Positions 1 through 7,678 of a DNA stretch of 64,000 nt are shown here, piece by piece (positions within the stretch are counted from its first letter, which is position 1; every line of letters starts with the position of its first letter). Source of the DNA: Schlesneria sphaerica. GTDB taxonomy: Bacteria > Planctomycetota > Planctomycetia > Planctomycetales > Planctomycetaceae. The notes under the pieces were generated by a model, which was not told the DNA's origin, searched no databases, and saw only the letters and a program-made list of their open reading frames with translations. The stretch lies in assembly GCF_044336245.1 (NCBI RefSeq), contig NZ_CP172346.1:6448001-6512000 (forward strand). Reading direction: 5' to 3'. The translations under genes were made by a program, and so were the position numbers.

Positions 1-393
1 GTTCGGGGGGTGAAGCCGGTCGACGAGTTCGATCGAGGGATAAAAGTCGATTCCAGGGAACTCAGGCATGTCGTGGATGCGAAGTCGGTAAACATGCCCC
101 ACGACGAGGCTCACCTGAGCCGGGGCGATGGCGTCGTACGAGCGGTGCTGTGCACCTTCGTAGAACGTCACAGTTCCGGATGTGGGTAATGAGACGCGAA
201 CGGGCTGGAAGTATTCAGGTGTTCCCCGACCCACGTTCATCGCCCATTGGGCGTAAGTTCCAGGTGGCGTCATTTGATTGAGTGGAAACTGACGCCCACC
301 CACGGCAGGGTACTGCTGTGCCGAGACTTTCAGTACCGGCATCGTCAGTGTGGCAATCAGTGAGAGCCAGAGGATCAACGAGATCCGGTTCAC
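1..393 (-). CDS. Secreted protein, 3' part missing; tandem paralogue of next gene
   Basis: The reading frame is open from a GTG at 391-393 to the window edge (131 codons), so the C-terminus is outside. Residues 1-25 form a signal peptide (basic NR start, hydrophobic ILWLSLIATL core, small residues before the mature QQYP), so the protein is probably exported. The visible part matches the next gene downstream of its own Gly/Met-rich stretch: both have a segment of the type VxFxG, then 30-40 residues later a YRL(R/K)-x4-PG-x5-YP-x2-(E/Q)(L/V) motif. The two genes are therefore tandem duplicates that diverged. I do not recognise the family. The GTG is chosen because the signal peptide follows it directly; function is unknown. 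Confidence 0.75.
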   Translation of the reverse strand, partial: MNRISLILWLSLIATLTMPVLKVSAQQYPAVGGRQFPLNQMTPPGTYAQWAMNVGRGTPEYFQPVRVSLPTSGTVTFYEGAQHRSYDAIAPAQVSLVVGHVYRLRIHDMPEFPGIDFYPSIELVDRLHPPN

Positions 394-500
394 GATAATT
401 CGCCTTTGGGATAAGTGCCGTTGACGATCAGGTCCGACGTATGTGCGGGGCAAGTGTGCCCAGCGTGTTCAACTGATTCAGCCTGCTTGCGATGTAAGGG

Positions 501-535
501 ACTCAGCCCGTATGCACCAGGCATCCGGGCTGAGT
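501..535. terminator. Strong hairpin between tandem paralogues
   Basis: A 10-bp perfect stem (ACTCAGCCCG at 501-510 with its complement at 526-535) continues, after a one-base mismatch, into ATGC/GCAT around the loop ACCAG. It lies just downstream of the 558-1868 gene on the minus strand and upstream of the truncated paralogue. There is no T-run on either side, so it is either a U-less terminator or an intercistronic stabilising hairpin. Confidence 0.45.
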
Positions 536-557
536 GGATCGCATGTCCTGTCAGGCG

Positions 558-1868
558 TTATTGCATTCCGGGGGGACAGTAGGCGTCGGAAGGTCCGAAT
601 CCCTGTCCGGGTCCCATCGCCCGAAGCTGACCTGCGCCCGGAGCGTTCCAGGCAGGATTGGAGAGCTCGCCGGGGCGGTAGACGGGATGCTTCTCGGTGT
701 ATTCGACGTACCGGACAGGCTCAGGCAGGCTGAGGCCCGGTTCGTGTTTGACGTCGATCAGCATGTGGTCCACTGGTTTGGGCAGGTCCATGCGGGTTCG
801 ATTTCGCACGGTGTGCGATTTCAGACCAGCGGGGCCACCCAGCGGAATGTGTGGAGGACCGGGAAGTCCGATGGGTGTTCCGGTGATGGGCATACCCCAT
901 GGTGGCATGTTACCGCCCGAGATGGGGGCTCCGGGCATTCCCGAACCAGCCACCATCATTGCACCAGGAATACCTGGGCCGTATCCACTGCCGCCTGCAG
1001 GACCGATTGGCATGGGGGGAACGATTTCTCCACGGTTTCCGTCGATCTGGTAGTGAACCTGATCAACAGGCTCTCCATCCGCGGAAGTCAGGGGACCGAC
1101 TCCCTGGCTCCCTTGCATTTCGAGGTCCATGTTACCGATTCGCAGGACAGCCATGATGGTGCCTCGCTTGTCGGCTTCCTGGATCGGATCGACCCCAGGA
1201 TCGAGTCGTGTCGAGACCAGGGTCTCAACATTGGCGATCGCCAATTCCTGGAAACGGGCATCCGGCAGGTAGATGACCTTGGTGACGAAGTTGTTGCTCT
1301 CGATCTGATCGAGGTCTTCTTCCGTCAGTTGCAGTGGCACGCTGTTGTGTGCGAGATAGGCCTCGGTGTTCGGGTGTGTTGGATACACCTGAAGGGTCGG
1401 ATAGAGCGTCAGCCCTTCGCGACCTGGAATCCCGTTGAACTTCAGGCGATAGGTCGCACCCTGCATGAAGTTGTACCGGGCGGGTGTGACGAGCTGGTGC
1501 TCGGCATAGCCGTTGGGAACCTGCCAACCCACGCTCATCCCATCCGGTCCGATGAACCGGACCTGCGAGCTGGTCGGGGCGAAAGTGCGACCATTCGGTC
1601 CGCACGGCGCTCCTCCAACTCCCCCCCCACCACCACTGGCCATCATCGCCAGTACGCCGGGTCCGGGTCCATCGACCATCGGACCGGGACGCATCATCAT
1701 CGCGGCAGGGGGAGCGTGGTATTCTCCCTTATTCCCCGCGTGGTGATTCAATCCTGCGAGATTGGGGCCTCCCAATCCTGAGCTCCGGGCATGCTCTTGA
1801 TGACCGTCCATGGCGCAGCCGACGCACACTACGACGACCGTGCCCAATGCGAGAAAGTACAGCTTCAT
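558..1868 (-). CDS. Secreted Gly/Pro/Met-rich protein, lipoprotein-like
   Basis: Predicted 436-residue exported protein of unknown function. The ATG at 1868 is chosen because GAGAGGG lies about 7 bases upstream and a typical leader follows (MKLYFLALGTVVVVCVGC); CVGC resembles a lipobox, so it may be a lipoprotein, though the -3 residue is not the usual Leu. Residues about 45-85 are low-complexity Gly/Met/Pro with a poly-Gly run. Residues about 95-300 are the folded core shared with the truncated upstream-strand neighbour (VRFIGPDG... ATYRLKFNGIPG... YPTLQVYP). The last ~140 residues are again Pro/Gly/Met-rich and end in PPGMQ. Longer in-frame upstream starts exist but place the leader internally. 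The composition suggests a cell-surface or extracellular-matrix role, but this is inference. Confidence 0.8.
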   Translation of the reverse strand: MKLYFLALGTVVVVCVGCAMDGHQEHARSSGLGGPNLAGLNHHAGNKGEYHAPPAAMMMRPGPMVDGPGPGVLAMMASGGGGGVGGAPCGPNGRTFAPTSSQVRFIGPDGMSVGWQVPNGYAEHQLVTPARYNFMQGATYRLKFNGIPGREGLTLYPTLQVYPTHPNTEAYLAHNSVPLQLTEEDLDQIESNNFVTKVIYLPDARFQELAIANVETLVSTRLDPGVDPIQEADKRGTIMAVLRIGNMDLEMQGSQGVGPLTSADGEPVDQVHYQIDGNRGEIVPPMPIGPAGGSGYGPGIPGAMMVAGSGMPGAPISGGNMPPWGMPITGTPIGLPGPPHIPLGGPAGLKSHTVRNRTRMDLPKPVDHMLIDVKHEPGLSLPEPVRYVEYTEKHPVYRPGELSNPAWNAPGAGQLRAMGPGQGFGPSDAYCPPGMQ

Positions 1869-2139
1869 TGCGATCCCTCTCGGGACAGGCTGCGAAACAG
1901 TGTCGATATCTTGATGGTCAGCCATTATTGCCAGCCTCTCGCCACATCGTCCCGTCGCCGGTCCTGTCGAATCCCTTCTGTTTAGCCTTGTGACACGTTT
2001 TTCCGTCGACCTGTGCATCCGTTTCCAGTTAGAATGCCGGGCGTCGCGATTCGATTTCATTTGAACGGACTCGCAACACGTCATTAACTGGTCTATCGTG
2101 GCACCTTGGTCTGCTCTTCTCTTTTCGGAAGGAACTGCG

Positions 2140-3096
2140 TTGCATCTTTGGCAAATCCGACATATTCCGAATCGCCCACAAACCTTGCTTAGTTTGACCC
2201 TCGCCGCTGCTCTTTCCGTGGCGATTGTCGTAACTGTTGGATATCCAACGGGTTTCGTTGCAGGCCAGACAGAGGACGAAGCAGCCCCGGCGGGAAACAG
2301 CCCCGCCAGCCAATTAGACCCTGCGGAATTTTTCAAGCAGGTCCGGCAGGAACTGCAGACCCACCAGTCTGTGAAAGCGGACTTGAGTCAAAGCGTGTCA
2401 ATCGGCGACCAGCAGTTCAAAATCACAGGGCAATACCTTTCGTCGGGGAACTCGGCGGAAGGGATGAAGCTGATGTTGAACTACTCTGTCGTTCCCGATC
2501 AGGGTGTGACGGGGCAGATTCTTGAAGTCTGCGACGGAAAGGAATTGTGGACCGTTTTGACGCTGCCCGATCTCAAGCGGGTGACTCTGCGGAACGTCCT
2601 GCAGATACAGAAGGCTGCCGCTGCCGCCAGCAAGAAGAGCATTCCTGATTCGACACTGAACGCTGAACTGGGGCTTGGGGGTTTAAACGCGCTGCTGGCC
2701 TCGCTGGAACGGACCGTTGACTTCGACGTCATCAAAGAAGAAGCGAGCGAGGGGGGACCGCGGACGATCATTCAAGGGAAATGGAAAAGCGAAATCCTTC
2801 AGCGATTCCCCAAGGGCAAAGATAACTCGCTACCCGCGTTCGTCCCCGACCTGATGCGGTTGTACGTGAACTCAGACAACCTGTTCCCCGAACGGCTGCT
2901 GTATCTCAAGCGACAGCCGGAATCGAAGAAACTACGGCCGCTCGTGAATCTCGAGTTTCGCAATGTCGAGCTGGATACACCCGTCGATGATGACGCATTC
3001 AAGTTTGATATTCCTGATGTCGTTCCCGAGGACGTCACGAAGATCTACCTGGATCGCATCAATGGGGTCACCGAAACCGCGCCCCCTGCCAAGTAG
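2140..3096 (+). CDS. LolA-like periplasmic protein
   Basis: About 318 residues. I prefer the TTG at 2140 because GGAAGGA sits 6-8 bases before it; a GTG at 2098 would add 14 residues. A long hydrophobic leader (LLSLTLAAALSVAIVVTVGYP) directs export. The mature part, starting near AEFFKQVRQELQTHQSVKADLSQSV, resembles the LolA/LolB-like fold of outer-membrane lipoprotein carriers: helix, then antiparallel beta strands (FKITGQYLSSG, GKELWTVLTLPD, RVTLRNVLQIQKAA) and a C-terminal FDIPDVVPEDVT segment. Planctomycetes carry many such DUF2092/LolA-like proteins, and true lipoprotein transport is not shown. It is divergently arranged with the secreted Gly/Pro-rich gene. Confidence 0.7.
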   Translation: MHLWQIRHIPNRPQTLLSLTLAAALSVAIVVTVGYPTGFVAGQTEDEAAPAGNSPASQLDPAEFFKQVRQELQTHQSVKADLSQSVSIGDQQFKITGQYLSSGNSAEGMKLMLNYSVVPDQGVTGQILEVCDGKELWTVLTLPDLKRVTLRNVLQIQKAAAAASKKSIPDSTLNAELGLGGLNALLASLERTVDFDVIKEEASEGGPRTIIQGKWKSEILQRFPKGKDNSLPAFVPDLMRLYVNSDNLFPERLLYLKRQPESKKLRPLVNLEFRNVELDTPVDDDAFKFDIPDVVPEDVTKIYLDRINGVTETAPPAK

Positions 3097-3273
3097 CCAG
3101 AGGCTGCTCTCCCGGTAGAACCGGTGATCCCGGAAACGGACGGAATCGATACTCAAGCAATCGTTTGTGCGGGTTGCCGTCGAGCCGTCTCGAACAATAA
3201 TCCCTGGCGCTCCCGACTGCCGTACGCAGCGCGTGCTCATTGAGACCACCCCTAACGTTCGCAGGAAACCGTC

Positions 3274-4335
3274 GTGCCTGAACCTGAGCCAAGCCCCTAT
3301 GATGCCCTGCTGGTCGTTTCGTTTGGCGGACCCGAAAAGCCAGATGATGTGATTCCCTTCCTCGAAAATGTGCTCCGCGGCAAACCTGTTCCTCGTGAAC
3401 GGCTGCTGGAAGTGGCAGAGCACTATCACCATTTTGACGGCGTCAGTCCGATCAATGCACAGGTCCGCGACTTTATCGAAGCGCTGCGCGGGGAACTCGA
3501 ACTCGCCGGAATTCGATTGCCGATCTACTGGGGGAACCGGAACTGGCATCCTCTGCTGCCCGATACGCTACGGCAGATGGAACAGGACGGTGTCCGTCGT
3601 GCCTTGGCGTTTGTCACCTCGGCTTTCAGCTCATATTCGGGTTGTCGGCAGTACCGTGAGAATATCGAGAACGCCCGCAAGGAAGTCGGCCCCGGTGCAC
3701 CGCAGGTCGATAAGCTGCGTGTGTTCTACAACCACCCCGGCTTCGTGGAAGCCAATATCGATCACATTCGGACTGCGCTGAGTCAGCTTTCGGCCGAGAA
3801 TCAGACGCAGGCCAGAATCGCGTTTACTGCGCACAGTATTCCTCTTTCCATGTCCCGGAACTGCAAATACCAGCAGCAACTGGAAGAGTGTTGCCGGCTG
3901 ATTGCGGAGTCGCTAGGTCTGCCCGCCGATCGGTGGAGTCTCGTCTATCAAAGTCGCAGCGGGAGACCCACGGACCCATGGCTGGAACCGGACATTGGCG
4001 ATCATTTGCGCCAGATCCATTCGGAGGGAACGCGTGCCGTCGTCATCGCCCCGGTCGGATTTTTGTCCGATCACATGGAAGTCCTGTACGATCTGGATGA
4101 AGAAGCCCGCATCATCTGCGAAGAAATTGGTCTTGAGATGGCACGTGCCGCAACGGCCGGGATTCATCCCCGGTTCGTCGCAGGTATTCGTGAACTGATT
4201 GAAGAACGGTTGGGACTGCGGACGGAGCGTCGGGCGATGGGACAATACGGTCCCAGCCACGATGTCTGTCCTGCCGACTGCTGTCTCTACACAATTCCCC
4301 AAAGGCCCGCACCGTCAACGCCTGCAGCCAGTTGA
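3274..4335 (+). CDS. hemH: Ferrochelatase
   Basis: 353 residues. It inserts Fe(II) into a porphyrin at the end of heme synthesis (protoporphyrin, or coproporphyrin in the coproporphyrin-dependent route; the sequence does not decide). Diagnostic motifs: N-terminal LLVVSFGGPEKPDDVIPFL, HHFDGVSPIN, the metal-site segment FTAHSIP near residues 185-195, YQSRSGRPTDPWLEPD, and PVGFLSDHMEVLYDLDEEA carrying the conserved acidic residues. GTG start at 3274 with AGGAA just upstream. The length fits the family. It is followed 43 bases later by a glycosyltransferase on the same strand, with no obvious shared pathway. Heme made here is the substrate for the heme oxygenase encoded 3 kb downstream. Confidence 0.95.
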   Translation: MPEPEPSPYDALLVVSFGGPEKPDDVIPFLENVLRGKPVPRERLLEVAEHYHHFDGVSPINAQVRDFIEALRGELELAGIRLPIYWGNRNWHPLLPDTLRQMEQDGVRRALAFVTSAFSSYSGCRQYRENIENARKEVGPGAPQVDKLRVFYNHPGFVEANIDHIRTALSQLSAENQTQARIAFTAHSIPLSMSRNCKYQQQLEECCRLIAESLGLPADRWSLVYQSRSGRPTDPWLEPDIGDHLRQIHSEGTRAVVIAPVGFLSDHMEVLYDLDEEARIICEEIGLEMARAATAGIHPRFVAGIRELIEERLGLRTERRAMGQYGPSHDVCPADCCLYTIPQRPAPSTPAAS

Positions 4336-4378
4336 TTCGGGGACGTATCCCAGCAGATTGATCTTTGAGGTGTCGTTA

Positions 4379-5557
4379 ATGACGCAAAGGGGAAGTGCTG
4401 ATCCTCACGCCGCTCTGCACGAGAGTGGACCGGCCAAGACCGACGCTCCTGTTCGCATCGCCTTCTGCATTACGGATCTGGATCGAGGGGGAGCCGAGCG
4501 GGCGCTGGTTCAACTGGCCTGCCATCTTGACCGGACCCACTGGGAACCCCACGTAATCTGTCTGGGACCCCGTGGTGTGCTGGTCGATGAACTCGAAGCC
4601 GCCGGAATCACCGTGGTGTGCCTGGGGGCGCGTGGCCTCGGCAGCACCCCTTGCGTGTTGTGGCAGTTGGTGAAGGAACTGCGCAGATTCAAACCTGCGA
4701 TCGTGCAGACGTTTTTGTTTCACGCGAACATCCTGGGGCGTATAGCGGCCCGGATCGCAGGCATTCAAATCGTCGTCTCGGGGGTTCGCGTCGCGGAACG
4801 TCGCAATCGCTGGCATGGCTGGATTGATCGCTGGACGAACTTTCTCGTGCAGACCAACGTCTGCGTCAGCCGCGGGGTGGCGGAATTTTCGGCCACTCAG
4901 GGGGGACTCTCTCCTCGGAAACTCGTCGTCATTCCCAACGCGGTTGAGGCAGACAAGTTTAAAGGTATCCCCGCCGCCGACCTCACGAAGTTGGGTATCC
5001 CTGCGTCGAGTCGCGTCTGCATTTCCGTCGGACGACTGGAATGTCAGAAAGGATTCGATGTTCTCGTGGACGCGATCTCGCGGATAAAGCCCCTCCCTGC
5101 GGATGTCTACTTCCTGATCGTGGGTGATGGACCGGATGCAGATCGTTTGGGGCAGCAGGTCGAGCGACTGGGGCTGGAGCGGCAGATTCGCTTCCTGGGG
5201 CGACGTGACGACGTTCCAGAGCTTCTCGCGGCCTCACAGCTGTTCATTCTGTCATCCCGGTGGGAAGGGATGCCAAACGTCGTTCTGGAGGCGATGGCAG
5301 CGGGCCTGCCAGTGGTCGCGACGGAGGTTGAGGGGATCGCTGAGCTGATCCAGGATGGCGTCAACGGAGTCACCGTGCGGCCGGGTGAAGCCCCCCCGTT
5401 AGCGGCAGCGATCGAGTCCTGTCTGGCCCGCCCCGAGTTCCTTGCCAGTGCGGGGTTTGAGTCGCAACACATGATTCAGAAGAGGTTTACGCCATCAGTG
5501 GCAGTCTCTTCCTACGCTCAAATCTATCGCGAGTTGCTTGAACGATCCCCGATTTAG
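4379..5557 (+). CDS. GT4-family glycosyltransferase
   Basis: 392 residues, cytoplasmic or peripheral to the inner membrane. The N-terminal half has the GT-B acceptor features (IAFCITDLDRGGAERALVQLA, a glycine-rich loop followed by Glu, typical of GT4). The C-terminal half has the nucleotide-sugar site: SVGRLECQKGFDVLVDAI, then LIVGDGPD, FLGRRDDVPELLAASQLFILSSRWEGMPNVVLEAMAAGLPVVAT, containing the E-x7-E motif of retaining GT4 enzymes. It likely transfers a hexose from a nucleotide sugar to a glycan or lipid acceptor; donor and acceptor cannot be read. The ATG at 4379 is chosen because the longer in-frame extension overlaps hemH and lacks family similarity. No other glycan genes are adjacent. 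Confidence 0.9.
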   Translation: MTQRGSADPHAALHESGPAKTDAPVRIAFCITDLDRGGAERALVQLACHLDRTHWEPHVICLGPRGVLVDELEAAGITVVCLGARGLGSTPCVLWQLVKELRRFKPAIVQTFLFHANILGRIAARIAGIQIVVSGVRVAERRNRWHGWIDRWTNFLVQTNVCVSRGVAEFSATQGGLSPRKLVVIPNAVEADKFKGIPAADLTKLGIPASSRVCISVGRLECQKGFDVLVDAISRIKPLPADVYFLIVGDGPDADRLGQQVERLGLERQIRFLGRRDDVPELLAASQLFILSSRWEGMPNVVLEAMAAGLPVVATEVEGIAELIQDGVNGVTVRPGEAPPLAAAIESCLARPEFLASAGFESQHMIQKRFTPSVAVSSYAQIYRELLERSPI

Positions 5558-5655
5558 CTCGCGCTCAAATTTTTCCCAAAATCGTAAGTCCAATACGGAG
5601 AAAGGGTCTAGGAACGGCTCTGGAGTGCCGACGGACCGGCGCGTCTGTTTCTTGC

Positions 5656-5683
5656 TTGAACAACAGAAAAGCCTTGCTACATT
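5656..5683 (+). promoter_or_regulatory. Predicted mraZ promoter
   Basis: TTGAAC at 5656-5661 (4/6 match to -35) and TACATT at 5678-5683 with the extended element TGC just before it, spacer 16. The -10 hexamer abuts the first TGGG box of the mraZ operator, as expected for a repressed promoter. Confidence 0.45.
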
Positions 5684-5728
5684 TGGGCCACCGTGGGGAC
5701 AAGTGGGGAAGAATGGTGACGAATGGCA
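5684..5728 (+). promoter_or_regulatory. MraZ-binding repeat array (autoregulatory operator)
   Basis: Pentamers start exactly every 10 bases: TGGGC (5684), TGGGG (5694), TGGGG (5704), then degenerate TGGTG (5714) and TGGCA (5724), the last overlapping the start codon of mraZ. TGGGN direct repeats separated by five bases are the established DNA target of E. coli MraZ. The array runs from the -10 element into the first codons, so bound MraZ would block its own transcription. Confidence 0.75.
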
Positions 5729-6148
5729 CTAACGGGGACATATCTCCGCACGCTGGATGAAAAACGTCGCCTCGCGGTTCCCAAACGCGTTAAGGATGAT
5801 TTTGCGGAAGAAAATCTTGAGAGTCTGATTGTCGCGCCTGGTACGGAGAAGTCGCTGGTGGTCTACTCGCCCAAAAGCTTCGATCAATATGCAGCGAGGC
5901 TGTCGGGTGCTCCCGAGCACCAGCGATACATGCGGCTGTTTTACTCGTCTGCCGAGCGATTGGAGTTCGACAGTCAAAGTCGGATTCGGATTCCGGACCG
6001 GCTGGCCGATTACGCCGGACTGAAGCGCGATGTCTATCTGCTGGGTGTTCAGGACCACGCGGAATTGTGGGACAAGGAAGCATGGGAAGCGTTCATGAAC
6101 ACGCATTCACCTGAATTTGATCAACTCGCCTTGAAGGCGATGTCGTAG
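5723..6148 (+). CDS. mraZ: MraZ transcriptional regulator
   Basis: 141 residues, the normal length for MraZ, a ring-forming DNA-binding protein with two SpoVT/AbrB-like repeats. Visible repeat motifs are GTYLRTLDEKRRLAVPKRVK at the N-terminus and the second copy LEFDSQSRIRIPDRLADYAGL near residues 75-95, each with the (D/S)-x-(K/Q)-x-R-(L/I)-x-(V/I)-P signature; FYSSAE precedes the second repeat. In most bacteria mraZ opens the dcw division and cell-wall cluster and represses it. Here no rsmH, ftsL or ftsI follows: the next gene lies on the other strand, so this is an orphan. An array of TGGG boxes overlaps its start, which supports self-repression. Confidence 0.93.
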   Translation: MALTGTYLRTLDEKRRLAVPKRVKDDFAEENLESLIVAPGTEKSLVVYSPKSFDQYAARLSGAPEHQRYMRLFYSSAERLEFDSQSRIRIPDRLADYAGLKRDVYLLGVQDHAELWDKEAWEAFMNTHSPEFDQLALKAMS

Positions 6149-6480
6149 ATTGGAAGGGCACGAAGAATCCCGCTGGCTACCGGGCTATGCGGAGCGGTCA
6201 GACATGAGGTCGGCCACGGAAGGATGTGACGAGAACGCGCGGCAGCATCGCGTCACAGGTCATTCGCCCAATCCTGGCGCAGCCGCCGGGCGGAATGGAT
6301 TCCGCCCGCGGCGAGTGACTCTCTCTCGTAAGACCAACGTCCGAATCCATTTCCTGACTGAGATGGACGCCGTGCTCTCTCTCCTTAATGGTCGGTTGCT
6401 CCTCTTCCATCCCGCGAAACCGCAGGCGACTCGTTGTGCCGGTCGCCGCTGGTTCCGGTCAACTGAAATCATTCTACCCT
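6149..6480. other. Intergenic region with strong hairpin
   Basis: No credible gene. The only feature seen is a hairpin at 6282-6312: nine perfect pairs (CGGGCGGAA with TTCCGCCCG, loop TGGA) extended by four more (GCCG/CGGC) after a bulged C. It lies between the ends of convergent genes and could stop transcription from both sides, though no T-run follows. Confidence 0.5.
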
Positions 6481-6840
6481 TCAAATCTCAGGGCGGGATG
6501 TTGGGGATTCCTCGCCTTCAAACGACAAGTGGGACTGCTCAAACATCTCGAGTAGAAGAGGTTCCATCTCTCGCCAAATCGGTTCGTAGTAGGTGTCTAT
6601 GCGGGAAGCCTGTTCACCGTTGCCTTCGCGGGCCAGCACTCTCTCAAGGTAACGAGTACGTTCTCCAAACCAGTAATAATGGTGTCGAAGCACATTGGAC
6701 TCACCGACCAGGCTCGGGATGTTATGCAGCATTTCCATTTCAGCTTCGATCCAGTCTGGGTCTTTTGAATCGACAGCCTGCCGCAAGACCAGGAAACCGA
6801 CTTCCAGCAAGTCGAGATAGAGATTCTCCAGTTCCGTCAT
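6481..6840 (-). CDS. Hypothetical helical protein
   Basis: 119 residues from the ATG at 6840 (AGAGAA a few bases upstream); in-frame starts up to 6951 would add up to 37 residues with poorer composition. No signal peptide, so probably cytoplasmic. The sequence is acidic and rich in Glu, Leu and aromatic residues (TELENLYLDLLEVGFLVLRQAV, HHYYWFGERTRYLERVL, YYEPIWREMEPLLLEMF), predicting an all-alpha fold. I do not recognise the family. It is divergent from the heme oxygenase gene, with 217 bases between starts. Confidence 0.65.
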   Translation of the reverse strand: MTELENLYLDLLEVGFLVLRQAVDSKDPDWIEAEMEMLHNIPSLVGESNVLRHHYYWFGERTRYLERVLAREGNGEQASRIDTYYEPIWREMEPLLLEMFEQSHLSFEGEESPTSRPEI

Positions 6841-7057
6841 TCGGTTCTCTTTCAAAGCAACTTCTTGGGGATGTCGATCTTCGAGTTTAAGCAAGCCATT
6901 GAGAACGGTGCTTCCAGGTGAACTCGAAATCAGGTTAGCGATGCGCCGCACACTTTACGTCGAAGGCTGACTTGCCCGTTGATTTGCGGTTTGCGGGATC
7001 TATTATTTTATCTGTCACCGGAAGCGCCGCCGATGTAACGATCCCTTTCTCCTGACA

Positions 7058-7678
7058 ATGGAATGTGATCCCCTGCTCGACCAATTGAAAACCGCTACCC
7101 GGCAACTCCACAACCGATTGGAGGCGCGGGTTGATATTCTGAATCGACTCGGTTCCCTGCAGGCGTACCAGCAACTGGTGGCGGCCTTCTACGGGTTTTA
7201 TGTCCCGATTGAAAAGCGACTCGATGGAGTTGGACTGAAACAAGTCGGGCTCGATCTCGCTTCTCGATGCAAGGTCCCCCTGTTGCTCGCCGATCTCCGT
7301 TTATGGTCGATCGATGCTGATTCCCTGCCCTGCGCCGTGGCTTTGCCGGCATTGAACTCCGTCCCGCAAAACCTGGGATGCCTCTACGTTCTGGAAGGTT
7401 CCACCCTCGGTAGTCAGATCATCAAGCGACTGCTGTTTCAGCATCTGGGTATCGACGAAACTAATGGAGGCGCATTCTTCAACGCATACGGCGATCGCGT
7501 CAGGCTGATGTGGGATCAGTTTCGGCAAGTGGTGATTCAGTTTGCCTCTGAAAATCCGCAGCACAGCGACGCGATGGTCTTAGCGGCGCAGCAGACCTTT
7601 ATTCAACTCGAACGATGGTTTGATCAGACGCTCGATCGATCACACACGGTTCGACAGACTGGCGACGATCGTCAATAG
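7058..7678 (+). CDS. Biliverdin-producing heme oxygenase
   Basis: 206 residues, the size of bacterial heme oxygenases of the BphO/HemO type. It opens heme to biliverdin, CO and iron. The N-terminal LKTATRQLHNRLEA places the proximal heme ligand at His18, and GCLYVLEGSTLGSQIIK near residues 108-124 is the conserved distal-helix glycine-rich motif. Its 3' end overlaps the bacteriophytochrome gene by 39 bases in convergent orientation. Since bacteriophytochromes need biliverdin, this enzyme very likely supplies the chromophore; bphO-bphP pairing is well known. Iron recovery from heme is a possible second role. Confidence 0.92.
   Translation: MECDPLLDQLKTATRQLHNRLEARVDILNRLGSLQAYQQLVAAFYGFYVPIEKRLDGVGLKQVGLDLASRCKVPLLLADLRLWSIDADSLPCAVALPALNSVPQNLGCLYVLEGSTLGSQIIKRLLFQHLGIDETNGGAFFNAYGDRVRLMWDQFRQVVIQFASENPQHSDAMVLAAQQTFIQLERWFDQTLDRSHTVRQTGDDRQ

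Noticed and set aside
534..1781. 415-codon open frame on the plus strand
   Set aside because: Exactly opposite the secreted Gly/Pro-rich gene; the minus frame has the ribosome site, leader and paralogue, while this one has none.
6150..6890. 246-codon plus frame after mraZ
   Set aside because: Overlaps a strong hairpin and the minus-strand hypothetical gene; composition is not protein-like and there is no ribosome site.
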